Position numbers and translations under genes: made by a program. The notes below the pieces were generated by a model, which had not been told where the DNA came from, did no database searches, and saw only the letters and a list, made by a program, of their open reading frames with translations. This document shows positions 12,401 to 21,100 of a stretch of 64,000 nt of DNA, piece after piece. The stretch is from Brachypterus glaber (lineage: Eukaryota; Arthropoda; Insecta; Coleoptera; Kateretidae). Location of the stretch: NCBI GenBank assembly GCA_958510825.1, contig OY294050.1, positions 4,627,340-4,691,339 of the forward strand, given 5' to 3'. Every line of letters starts with the position of its first letter. The stretch's first letter is position 1.

Positions 12401-13639
12401 AAATGGTACTTATGGACCATAAGTTATGGTACTTATAGACTATAACCCTAAACCCTAGGTCTTAAAATTTTCAAAGTAGGCATACTGGGTAATGACTTCC
12501 TTTGTGGAACGGTAGATACATTTAAATTTAAAAGGAACAAAGGATAAAAATACAATTTTAATATTTGTGATGTTCATTTCTAAGTAGTTTAAGCTCATTG
12601 TACACAAAATTTGAAGCATTTATAGCAAAGCGTTCAATAGTTCTAGCAATGTTAGTGCCTTTCTTAGGTTTGATTACAAGTAATTTACAACTGGCCAAAA
12701 TTATGAAGCTGAAGTTTGCAACGTTTTTTTGCAACGAAAATTCTAATAGTATATTAAAGTACTAGTTTCATAACATACGTTTTTAGCGCACGAGTACAAG
12801 TTTATAAAACAAGCCGCTTGCGGCGAGTTTTCTAAAGTACTAGTGCGCTAAAAACGTGTTATCGAATAAGTGCTTTAATATACTATTTGAATTTTTGTTG
12901 CAAAAAAACGTTGCAAACTTCAGATTCATCCAAAATTAATTTAAAAAGCTACAGCTTTTGAAACATTAAACATAAAAATGTGAAATTTGGCACTGATGTT
13001 CCATAAAGTATGAACTATTTTGGCACAAATTTTAAAGTATATTTATCAAAGGGTTTAAAAGTTATAGCAAATTTTGCATTTTTTTAGGTTTGATTACAAT
13101 CGGCCAAATTTAATTGACTAAAATCGCTACAGCTTTTGAACGATTTGAAATAAAAATGTGAAATTTGGCACTGACGTTCTATAGAGTATGAACTATTTTT
13201 GCACAAACTTTGATATAAACAAAGGGTTTAAAAGTTATATCAAAATTTGCATTTTTTAGGTTTGATACAACCGGCTGAAATTAATTTACTAAAATCGCTA
13301 CAGTTTTTGAAATATTTAACATAAAAATGTGAAATTTCGCACTGATGTTCCATACAGTATGAACTATCTTTGCACAAATTTTGAAGTATTTATATGAAAG
13401 GGTTTAAAAGTTATAGCAAATTTTGCTGTTGAGGGTGGTTTACGGCAAACCGTTTACCCCTTAAAATCGTGACCTGTTTAATCTGTTTTATATCCATTTC
13501 TCTAGAATTATAATAATTTCCACAAGACTTTTCACAAAGCTTGTGATTTTCTTAAAAAATCGACTTACCTGAGTAACAATTTCAAAAAACATCCTAAACC
13601 TCTAACTGTCGCTACTTCCGCAGTGTAAGTTACGGTCAT
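106..13639 (-). CDS. Bestrophin (calcium-activated chloride channel), 3' end outside window
   Basis: Spliced gene, read right to left: 13569-13639, 9725-9835, 8372-8543, 6328-6530, then either 3158-3330 or 2531-2703, then 1485-1702, 717-1029 and 106-403. Phases agree at every junction, giving about 519 residues before the left edge. Bestrophins form pentameric anion channels in the plasma membrane, opened by calcium. Visible family marks are the N-terminus [11 protein letters not shown], the RWW motif in a membrane helix (exon 3), [15 protein letters not shown] (exon 4), [10 protein letters not shown] and [10 protein letters not shown] (exon 5), and the acidic cluster [12 protein letters not shown] that matches the calcium clasp (exon 6). 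The tail (exons 7 and 8) is low in order and rich in Ser, Pro and Lys. The start ATG has an A-rich context. Exon 8 ends in phase 2 at a GTAAGT donor, so at least one more exon lies to the left. Which insect bestrophin paralogue this is was not decided. Confidence 0.93.
717..1029 (-). CDS. Bestrophin exon 7
   Basis: Starts [20 protein letters not shown] and [20 protein letters not shown], the conserved end of the bestrophin core domain, then runs into a Ser/Pro-rich tail ending MGTSVPG. Acceptor TTTTTTAG, donor GTAAGT; leaves in phase 1. Confidence 0.92.
1135..1175 (+). pseudogene. Retrotransposon integrase relic 2
   Basis: Plus strand reads [14 protein letters not shown], related to relic 1 and sharing CATAGTTAGTGACA at DNA level. 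In the bestrophin intron between exons 6 and 7. Too short for classification. Confidence 0.35.
1485..1702 (-). CDS. Bestrophin exon 6 (membrane helices, calcium-clasp acidic cluster)
   Basis: Encodes [40 protein letters not shown] and the acidic run [12 protein letters not shown], ending DRNLQ. Two acceptors four bases apart (ending 1702 or 1706) pair with the two possible donors of exon 5 and give the same protein, QVVTLAVY. The donor is GTAAAA. Confidence 0.93.
1915..2303 (+). mobile_element. AATT-targeted MITE, copy 1
   Basis: 389 bp, starts ATGGAG and ends CTCCAT, with internal hairpins such as AAATACAGTATTTATTTGG near its inverse. It lies in the bestrophin intron between exons 5b and 6. 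Removing it and one AT leaves an AATT site. Three further copies in the window define the ends. Confidence 0.85.
2531..2703 (-). CDS. Bestrophin exon 5b (alternative copy 2)
   Basis: Encodes [20 protein letters not shown] to LVYSQV, 43 of 57 residues identical to exon 5a by my count. Same length, entry phase and exit phase, both splice sites intact, and mostly conservative substitutions. Notable non-conservative changes are Thr to Arg and Ala to Arg in [11 protein letters not shown]. Including both copies, or neither, would break the reading frame. Confidence 0.88.
2977..3022 (+). pseudogene. Retrotransposon integrase relic 1
   Basis: On the plus strand the bases read [14 protein letters not shown], the second catalytic Asp region of retroviral-type integrases (pattern GxPxxIVSDNGxxF). 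No other part of the element is recognisable nearby. It lies in the intron between bestrophin exons 5a and 5b. Confidence 0.45.
3158..3330 (-). CDS. Bestrophin exon 5a (alternative copy 1)
   Basis: Encodes [20 protein letters not shown] to LVYTQV, 57 full codons. 173 bp with the GTAAAT donor at 3156-3157; use of an upstream GTTGGT donor would give 169 bp with the same protein. It is followed within 454 bp by a second exon of identical length and phase. This copy is the closer of the two to the usual insect sequence ([17 protein letters not shown]). See the finding on mutually exclusive exons. Confidence 0.9.
3356..3460 (+). repeat. Partial copy of the 54 kb composite repeat
   Basis: Shares ATAATCACACGCATTTTGCG, TTATAGGCCCATAAGAGGT and GGGTTGGCAAC with the start of 54890-55371. 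Lies just upstream of bestrophin exon 5a in the intron. Confidence 0.65.
4050..4076 (+). repeat. TC microsatellite
   Basis: A run of about twelve TC dinucleotides in bestrophin intron 4. Confidence 0.95.
5146..5480 (-). mobile_element. Palindrome-core element, copy 1
   Basis: About 335 bp shared with 40571-40906 and 57201-57506. Marked by AGTTATTTATGGTACTAGTG at one end, ATGTATTGGATAAA at the other, and an inner palindrome AAAATTAACCTGC...GCAGGTTAATTTT. In bestrophin intron 4. Confidence 0.75.
6005..6248. mobile_element. Foldback element in bestrophin intron 4
   Basis: Arms of about 65 bp including CTGAGAGCAAAAAAATCGAT and TTTAAATTCAAATATTTC, with inverse copies at 6185-6248. Confidence 0.75.
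6328..6530 (-). CDS. Bestrophin exon 4 (cytosolic domain)
   Basis: Encodes [20 protein letters not shown] through [19 protein letters not shown] to FPTYSKHW. The terminal Trp codon is split TG/G. The first base of both candidate next exons is G, so both restore the Trp. Confidence 0.93.
6848..7558 (+). mobile_element. ACATCGGCAC repeat family, copy 1
   Basis: Begins ACATCGGCACTTAGTGCT and ends near GTGCCGATGTTTTGACAG, so the termini are inverted. Contains a TCTGTC run and a block around TTTCTCGACGTTTTAGACC. In bestrophin intron 3, near exon 4. No clear coding sequence. Confidence 0.75.
8372..8543 (-). CDS. Bestrophin exon 3 (second membrane helix, RWW motif)
   Basis: Encodes [20 protein letters not shown] then the helix with [10 protein letters not shown] and AIPFPDP, ending HGQ. 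The acceptor is TTTTTTAG at 8544-8545. The open frame continues upstream to 8623, but those residues do not match the family and the phase-correct acceptor falls here. Confidence 0.93.
8657..9548. mobile_element. Inverted-repeat element with GGACGTCC subterminal motifs
   Basis: Ends TCCCAGATAGCAC and, inverted, TCCCATATAGCACC. Both subterminal regions carry many TGGACGTCCAT-type motifs (8685-8800 and 9395-9535). 892 bp, no transposase frame. In bestrophin intron 2, just upstream of exon 3. Confidence 0.7.
9725..9835 (-). CDS. Bestrophin exon 2 (first membrane helix)
   Basis: Encodes [20 protein letters not shown] and continues to LSEADKR, the first transmembrane helix of bestrophins. Bounded by TTTCAG acceptor and GTAAG donor; enters in phase 2 and leaves in phase 2, matching exons 1 and 3. 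Confidence 0.93.
10198..10736. mobile_element. Layered inverted-repeat element with a nested MITE and internal hairpin
   Basis: Outer ends ATAAGGACCTTTGTTT and, inverted, ATAAGGTTCTTTGATT. Next inner pair is ACTAGCGTCTACGTCCCA and its near inverse. Inside are a long hairpin (10260-10428, with arms containing TTTGGTTTTTGG and GCCAAATTGTGCAG) and the hAT-like MITE 10443-10694. It lies in bestrophin intron 1. Confidence 0.7.
10443..10694 (+). mobile_element. hAT-like MITE, copy 1
   Basis: 252 bp with termini CAACGAACTAATAACTC and its inverse. Flanks AGTGAATG and GTTGAATG are an imperfect 8 bp duplication. Nested inside the larger element 10198-10736 in bestrophin intron 1. Confidence 0.85.
11044..11935. 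mobile_element. Large foldback element
   Basis: Two arms of roughly 400 bp in inverse orientation (starting TAGTCTAGTCAAA; ending TTTGACTGGACTA) meet at a centre near 11490 that holds GGTTACAGAG...CTCTGTAACC. A single arm copy lies at 55740-56114. In bestrophin intron 1. Confidence 0.75.
12590..13435 (+). repeat. Tandem repeat of about 175 bp, three clear units
   Basis: GTGAAATTTGGCACTGATGT recurs with small changes at about 12977, 13157 and 13329. Each is followed by GTATGAACTATTTTTGCACA-like sequence and GGGTTTAAAAGTTATA. A fourth diverged unit near 12600 is separated by the foldback 12709-12922. In bestrophin intron 1. Confidence 0.75.
12709..12922. mobile_element. Foldback element inside the tandem array
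   Basis: Arms TGAAGTTTGCAACG...CGTTGCAAACTTCA, with inner arms AGTATATTAAAGTACTAG and its inverse. Related palindromes lie at 54400-54515 and 55260-55371. Confidence 0.7.
13569..13639 (-). CDS. Bestrophin exon 1 (start codon)
   Basis: ATG at 13637-13639 opens [20 protein letters not shown], the highly conserved bestrophin N-terminus. The donor GTAAGTCG follows an AG that is completed to Arg by exon 2. It is only 71 coding bases, far from exon 2 across a 3.7 kb repeat-filled intron, and was found by reading for the conserved start. Confidence 0.92.
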
Positions 13640-14029
13640 TTTTATTCACAAAAGTTGTGAATCACTAACTAAAAATCACAGAGTATAATATCACCTGACA
13701 AACATTATTATTTCACTACTATCTATGTCAGACCCGTTCAAACAAAGATTTTATTGTATTTGTTTTAAAAATTGTGAGTGTGGCACTGGCAAAAACCCAA
13801 GGGAAATAAATTGCCTGTATCAAATGCATTGAAAATAAAGTCGAACTGTGAAATAAACACGGATTTTTTTTAGTTTTTTAATTTTTTTGAGGTTAATTCA
13901 CGTATTTTAAGGATAAAAAATGAGGAGCATACGGACCATGCCGTGGCCCTGCGAGAAATGAGGAAATTGTAAATAATTGGCGCCTAAAGAGACAAAGCAT
14001 ACGATTTCGTTGCAGCTGAGTTGTTAAAA

Positions 14030-15307
14030 TTGAGGCGTCTAGGGCTAAAAAAGGCAAGTCTCATCATCTTTAAGACAGGCGCAGTGCCTGTGGCTCATTT
14101 GTCTAAAATAGAATTAGTTTGAATGGATAAATGGGGGAGTGATCACTGCTCACTGATGCTGGAGTTGCATCTGTCATGAATTGGCGTTGGGGGCGGGGGA
14201 AGAAGTGGGAGGGGGATGAGGAGGGATGGGATAGGGAGGGGGGGGGGCAAGCCGTGTAGTTACGCATTGTATTACATACAGGTGGCGTTCGAATCAGAAT
14301 TTCAAGCGCAAGCGCATACGTAACACGTGACAGGTCGTCTTCACAGATACCCGACCGCATTATAGTAAAACAGTTACACTCAAATGCTATGTTGATCCCC
14401 AGGGGACGACAAACTGTAAACAAAAAGTAAACAAAGACGAGCCGTGGTGATTATCGGGGAGAACTTTCACCCTTTCATCAGGAAATGTTCGTTAGATTGA
14501 GAGTTTTTTTGTTGACCCTCAGGGATCGACGCAATTAATTCGCAATGTTTCTTTAATATTTCATTATTATTTTTTTCATTTAAACTTCTCCTGCTTTGGC
14601 AAACTCCAAACTAAAACTTATTTAACAAATCCGTTATGTAAAGATGTCTCCATAAATACTTGTTGAGTCAAAGAGTGTTTGTCGGCCCCCGGGGATCGCC
14701 CCACAGTCAACGTAAAGGTACAGTCGTCCCAGGGTTCGTAGAAAATATAACAGAGGTTACCTACTCTGTAAAATGTTGTTTCCCACCAATCATCGATCAT
14801 CTCTTACAAGTCTTTCAATTTTCTATAGCTATCTTACGCAACGTTGCCAAGCTTAGCTTTGTTTACATTTAGCTAACAATTAAACGAGACTTTTTCTCAA
14901 ACAAAACACACACACACACACACACACACAAGTAATAAAATGTAATATTAAAAACAAAGGTAGAAGAATTAAAAACAAAAACTAAATAAAATATATAAAA
15001 AGGTGAAGAACTCTAAACAAACAATATAGCGCATGCATCTGACAACAATGCAGCGACACTTGCATACGTCATCAAAAGTCCCGACCAACCTCACTTCCCC
15101 TCGCCTATCACCTGGACGAGTATGCCACCCTCTGTGTTATATTTTCTACGAACCCTGCAGTCGTCCCCCAGAGATACAACCGCATTACGGTAAACATGCA
15201 AAAAAAAACAATCGGATTATTCAGCACTTTTTTCTTTATAGTTTTATCGAGTTTAATATTTGACTTTTGAGTAGCCCTGAAACTCATTTTGAACGTGGAC
15301 GCCTCAA
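14030..15307. repeat. Unresolved repeat-rich block with polypurine tract
   Basis: Bounded by ATTGAGGCGTC and its inverse. Holds a G-rich tract at 14185-14250, direct repeats ATACCCGACCGCATTA (14347) and ATACAACCGCATTA (15174), an inverted pair GGGTTCGTAGAAAATATAAC (14730) and its reverse (15137), and a CA microsatellite at 14906-14931. No gene recognised. It may be one large element. It lies in the ODC-bestrophin intergenic region. Confidence 0.4.
14906..14931 (+). repeat. CA microsatellite
   Basis: About 13 consecutive CA dinucleotides, read directly. Confidence 0.95.
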
Positions 15308-16207
15308 TGGTTCCCGAACATGAACGAAATTGATGAAGGTTACGTCAGAGAACCGGCAACAGCGCTGCAGACTAAGCAAATGCGTGGTATCTCCCTTTAC
15401 TATTTCTTAGGCTTAAAATCTAAGGTGTATGCCCATTTGTTGTCGTGGGCCTTAAAAAATAGGCGATAGACAGACAGATTTTTTTCGTTTTATTCTAAAC
15501 TAAAATTATTTATTTAAAATAGTACCTGTTAAAAGAGGTCTGGATATGACAACATACTATATTTATACTAAGAAGGTCGAATGTATAAAACTGGTTTGTC
15601 TATATGAGAGTATACAACCCGTATTTCTCGAACAAAGAAGGTTAGAATTGAATAAAAAAATACAAAAAATCTTCATAACAGTTTATAAAAAAGCCGTGAA
15701 GTATTCACGGTGAGGATATGTAATGCTAGGCATTCCATTATATATTATTCACAGTAAAAGGTATATTGCATTTTCCCAAATACTTGAAAACATTTTTTCA
15801 AAAATAAAATAAATTAAAACATTTTTGAAATTTCGAAATTTCGAAACTATATATTCGTAAAATTCGGTTACGGTATACCGTATAATATTATTCTAGCGCA
15901 GGCGCGGTGATTAATATAAAAACGTAAAAAATTTAAAAAAATCAAAAACAATTTGAATATTAAATTTTCCATATTATTATTTAGGTACCTATTTTTATAA
16001 AAATTAAATCTTGAGATTTCTTTGGATTACCTCAAACGATAACTTCCAAGATTTCCTCCAGTTTGTACCTACACTTACAAATTCCCAGCGTTTTTCCCGT
16101 TGGGTATTTTTTAAAATTATTTTATTATAAGGCTAAGCGCGACAGACAGTAAACGCCAAGAAACGTTAAAAATTCAATAAATATTTTTAAGTAAAAAATA
16201 TTTAGAA
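15308..16207. other. Intergenic stretch, nothing recognised
   Basis: AT-rich sequence between ODC-like and bestrophin genes with no coding frame. A short palindrome AGCCGTGAAGTATTCACGG lies near 15690, and the same GTGAAG/CTTCACGG theme recurs at 62488-62530. The bestrophin promoter and 5' UTR must lie somewhere in 13640-17600 but no element could be assigned. Confidence 0.4.
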
Positions 16208-16534
16208 ATCCCTTGTCAAAAAAATCCTCAAATTTGATTCTTTACCTTCAACTAGTTGGGTGTAGTTTCGAAAAGAGAGCCGGATTAACTATGGGCCGGG
16301 TGGGCCGGCGACCCAGGGCCAACGACCAGAGGGCGCCCACCCAAGACTGTTTGGGTAAAAATTTAAATTTAAAAAAAGTATTAATAATACATTTAAATTT
16401 TTACCTGAACAGTCTTGGGTGGACCCTGGGCCGCCGGCCCACCTGGCCCATAGTTAATCCGGCTCTGTTTTCGAAACTACACCCAATTGGTTGAGGATAA
16501 AGAATCAAACGTGATGATTTTTTCGACAAGGGAT
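16208..16534. mobile_element. Foldback element with GC-rich inner arms
   Basis: Outer arms ATCCCTTGTCAAAAAAATC and inverse. Next arms contain GTGTAGTTTCGAAAA. Inner arms read GCCGGATTAACTATGGGCC and GGCCCATAGTTAATCCGGC, exact inverses of each other. The centre is AT-rich. Confidence 0.85.
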
Positions 16535-16714
16535 AAAATGATTTTTATATAATTTTTTCCATTTGCGCATTTTTTAGAAAAAAATTTTGAAAAAATAAAC
16601 ATTTTGATTTCGGAAGAAGTTTATTGTCAAAAAGTTAATCATACTTGAATCCAGGAATTATTTATCCATTTATTTTTTTTTCAATAGGGTCCTAAAAAAA
16701 ATTTAAATTTGAAC

Positions 16715-17242
16715 TAAAGACCACTTTACACGGAGCAATTTGTACGCAAGTTTGATGATATGCAAGTTTGCTGCCAGATATAGCATGAGGACAATTGGAC
16801 ATAGATTTGCCTTTTCACGGAGCAAGTTGTACGCAAGTTTGATGCTATATATTGCAAGGTAAACAGTGCTGCCAACCAGACAATTTTGACGTGTCTCTGC
16901 GTTTGTTGACAAAAACATAACCTAGCATTTGCTTTTTTAAGGAAGTTTTTTAGTTAGACAGACCGACCTATTATTAATTATAATAATTATTAACATGTGC
17001 TGTTGCTACTATATTAGTAAAATGAAATCGATTCGGTAACTTTTTTCCAGGTTGGTACCACGAATATAACCATAAAACTTGCGTGAAAATCGCCGAAAAA
17101 TAGAACATGTTCTAAATAATTTGATGGCACGAAAATGGTTTCAAACTTGCCTGAAGGCATGCGCTGTGACTGAATCATTCTTACAACAAACTTGCATAGC
17201 ATCAAACTTGCGCACAAATTGCTCCGTGTAAAGTGGCTTTAA
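16715..17242. mobile_element. Inverted-repeat element (CACTTTACACGGAGCAA termini)
   Basis: Left end TAAAGACCACTTTACACGG and inverted right end TAAAGCCACTTTACACGG match, and the similarity continues inward through GAGCAATTTGT and CGCAAGTTTGATG for about 50 bp. No transposase. Confidence 0.8.
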
Positions 17243-17253
17243 CAAACATACAT

Positions 17254-17634
17254 AGTTTTTTTTTCATGCTGGGGTCCTTGAAATGATCCACTATTTTTGA
17301 AGCAAATTGGGGGGGGGGGGGGTTAACAAAATCGGTCAGAAGCGGGTAAGGAGGGGGGTTCAAGTCATTTTCGGACGTCCACTTTTCCAAATTCAATAAT
17401 TTTCATGTAATGAAGTACAAGCGATTTCGAGTTCTACCGCGGCGATTCAGGCGATTGCAACGCCATCCAGCCATCATAATGATAAAAAAAGTGAAAATCT
17501 CAAAAAAAATGGGGGGTACCCTACTGTGTTTTGGACGTCCTTTAGAGGGGGGGTCTGGAAATCGGACAAGCAGGGGGGGGTCTGAAATTCCGGAATTCTC
17601 GCGGACGTCTTTTATGGACGGCCCCTTGGCCCTT
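17254..17634. repeat. G-rich repeat block next to the ODC-like stop codon
   Basis: Has a 14-G run near 17309-17322, further G runs at 17353 and 17548-17580, and several GGACGTCC-type motifs, ending TTATGGACGGCCCCTT about 20 bp from the ODC-like stop. Possible transposon remnant. Confidence 0.45.
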
Positions 17635-17636
17635 TT

Positions 17637-17642
17637 TTATTT
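17637..17642 (-). promoter_or_regulatory. Possible polyadenylation signal of the ODC-like gene
   Basis: AATAAA on the minus strand begins two bases after the TAA stop. The position is unusually close, but the G-rich repeat just beyond makes a long UTR doubtful. Inference only. Confidence 0.3.
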
Positions 17643-17644
17643 TT

Positions 17645-18103
17645 TTACCATTTAGTTCTTTCGATGATTCCATAAACTTTCGGTTTTTCATAATCATTAA
17701 AATCCGTTGCCAGTGTAATAGTATATGCGCCAGCATTTTCAACCATGAACCAATCACCGACCTCCATTTCTGGCAGAAAAATATCGTTCGCTACTTTATC
17801 GGAACTGTCCAAAGTATTGCCCCAAATGTGACATTTGTGATTTACAGAATCCTTTTTTGCGGAAACCGGTTTCAAATCGAATTTCTTGCCCAATAGGGTG
17901 TCCAAAAGGCCGCTGTATGTGCCTGTGTTGATGTAGTACATGTACGGTCTGTCAGACTCCAAATCTGGCTTTTTGACCGTGTGAATTTGAGTTAAAAGCG
18001 TGAAAGCTGATTCGACGTAGTAGGAACCTGGTTCCGAGATTATTTTCACTTCGTTTTCGTTTGGAAAGTGCTCGGCTATAGCCTCGTTAATACATTTAGC
18101 AAT
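17645..18103 (-). CDS. ODC-like exon 5 (C-terminal barrel, stop)
   Basis: Encodes IAKCINEAIAEHFPNENEVK to the end PKVYGIIERTKW and TAA. Contains EPGSYYV (family EPGRYYV) and IWGNTLDSSD (family GPTCDGLD), the two most telling active-site changes. Only the conserved fold is present; no C-terminal degron tail follows. Confidence 0.92.
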   Translation of the reverse strand: MAKCINEAIAEHFPNENEVKIISEPGSYYVESAFTLLTQIHTVKKPDLESDRPYMYYINTGTYSGLLDTLLGKKFDLKPVSAKKDSVNHKCHIWGNTLDSSDKVANDIFLPEMEVGDWFMVENAGAYTITLATDFNDYEKPKVYGIIERTKW

Positions 18104-21100
18104 CTTAAAAAAAAACAATAAAAAATAAACAATTTAATAGGTAGTATTATGGTTTTTATATTAACTTTTATTATTAGATATTATTTTTTTATTTTTTTCC
18201 TAAATAGGGAATACATACACGGTGTATTTGAAATAGGGTCCGATTTAAAGGGTGATTCTACATCAGAAAATATGAAAAAAGTTCTTATAAACATGCAAGT
18301 TAACAACTTGCAATTATAAAAAAAATTCTGTGTGGCCCTTCTATGCTTTCGTACTATTTACCTTAATTATATTAGAATTATTGCTGCCAGGGTAGCCGCC
18401 ACCGATGTCCAGAAAGTTGAATTTAAATCCCAACTCCTCAGCAATATCAAAAACATATCTGGACGACTTTATGGCCCCTATAAAAACAGATGGGGTCTGT
18501 GACCCAGTACCAATATGAAAACTCACTCCTAAAATATACATATTTATTTTTCTAGTTAAAAAAATGTAACAGGCTATTTGTATAGGGTTTTTAAATCTTT
18601 TAAGGCATATTTTTCGTCTGAATTGTATTTTTCCGTTTAAATGGGGGGCTGTCCCACCCCGTTAGAATCAAAAACATCAAACAAGTGAAAAATCCGACCT
18701 AACCACAAGCTCGCATAACAACACAGTACATAAGAATGCGGTACCGTCATTGGCTTACAAGATACATGGCGGCACTTCCAGCCAATCACGGCATCGCATT
18801 GTTATGTACTGTGTTGTTATGCGAGCCTGTGGACATGCCCTTATGCTTGTCGGACGTATACATAACCACTTCGTAAAAACATATCATTAATACAAATATC
18901 TCGCTTATGGTTGGACTAAGGGTCACTTGCACCAACTTTTGGTCTGGGATTATCTCAGTTAAACCGAGTTTAAGTTAAAAATGCTGCGTTTTGATTGGTC
19001 GGCCGTCAATTTAATCCAAGTTTAAAGTTAAATCATCATTGGTGCAATTGGCCCTAAACTTGAAAAAACCGCTCGAGTCAAAATTTTGTATTTACTCATA
19101 CGTAAGTCAATTTTTAGGTTTCAGGGTTACTAATTTTACCTATAACATTCATATTGAGTTCTTTCGCTTTTTTCAAAATGTTAAATGCGTCTTTTTCGGC
19201 TGAACAACCATACTTATCACCAAATTTAAATGTAGCCTTTTCGTCATCGAATCTTATCCTTAAAATCAACCTAAAAATATTTTTGAGATATGTCTTAGAA
19301 TTTTGAGATATTTTGGAGATAATTTGAAATATTTTAGATATAATTTGAGATATTTTTAATCTAAATCACATAAGTTCATTCATTAAATAATTTTAGCCGT
19401 ACTTAGGGAACTGTAGGGGAAAAGTGGGACCCTCGGTACAGTTTTTATATTTTTTATCCAGATTGACTTTAAACAATTTTTTTTAATGAGTAAATTGCAT
19501 GTATATTAGGCTATAATAAAATACGATAAAAGAAATAATAGTTAAATTTGTAAAGGTAGAAAAAAAATTCTCAATGGTTGTAAACTGTACGAATCTGTCA
19601 CCTATGAGGGACGGCTACATACGTGTTATGGGGTACATACATACATACATAGGGGTAAAAGTTGGATTTATATAAGAAAATAAGTTCATCATATTAACTA
19701 TTTATTAAAATAAAAATAAAATATGTAATGGACAACGCAAAGTGTAAAAAGCATTTAAATAAAAATACATGTATATGGTCACATGGGGCATATTTGTATA
19801 GGCGTACGATGTGCCCCATTCATGTAGATGAATAATTTTCATATGTATGAATGTGCACCTGATGCCTATGTACGAATGTACCCCAAAGCACAAAAAAAAC
19901 AAAATAAAAAATTTACAAAAACTACTAAGTTTACAGATAATCTTAGACAATATTATATTTTTATGGTTTAGTTACCACGTAAAATAATGTAATCGTTTTA
20001 AATATTACTTAAAAAATCACTTAAATGACTCAAGAAGTCGTTAGATAAAATTACTTTGAGAGCGCCAAAATACGTTTTAGCCACCACTCTTGAATGATCT
20101 CGGGCGAATAAACACAAACTTCGCTGGCAGATGGGCATTCACTGAAGTCATATGCACGCATATGAGAATGCTTTATATTCGCGCGTATATTTAAAATATT
20201 TGCAATGTATGCATGTGGGCCGTATACGGAGGGTCCCACTTTTCCCCTATGTTGATTTAGCGCACGGGGTAATATGGCCTAAACTTACTTCGCTTTTGGA
20301 TGGTGTTTCTTCATTTTGACCAGTTCTGATACGTCATCAAATGTCATTTTGGACACACCTATTTCTTCAGCGTACTTGATATGACTGGGTAACTTCGTGG
20401 GGTTGGCGAAAATAACTTTTTCCGGGTTCGCTCCTAAAGCTAGAACCTTTTTAATTTCTCCTTTAGAAGCGCAATCGAAACCCAAACCTAAATTTACCAT
20501 TGTCGCTAGGACCATTGGGTGGTTGTTACATTTAACAGCTAAAAGCAAAATAAACAGTCTAAAACGAGTACCATTTCTAGACGGGTGGTAAATGGCTCCC
20601 CTTTAAAAAAATTTCTATAAAAACCGGTTTTAATACACATACCTTTGAAATTGTATGACATTTGATTGAGTTATAAGAGAGTTTTTTTTTTAACAACGAT
20701 TATTTTTATCTGGCACGTGTCAAACTATTCGTCCAATCGGGACGTTGCATAATTTTAGACGCATTTAAACCAATGTATTTTTATCCAGTCCACGTGGACT
20801 AATTCTATCCAGTTAACGTTCGACTCTATCCAATCATATTTTACAAAAGATTTACCCACAAGGCATTTCTAGCAATAAATATTTACTGGACCGGCTTTAA
20901 TTTGTTTTATTTGTATTCTGTGCATCGAGCTATATAAGATAAATACGTATAATAAAATATACGTCCTTGTCTCACATGAATTTGTTTTAAATGTAAACAT
21001 TCTACTATAAATGTGACATCAACTATAACTCCATAAAATTCATCAGGAATTTATAAATTCAAAAAACATTGAAAACACTGAAGATGATTTTGTAGAAAAT

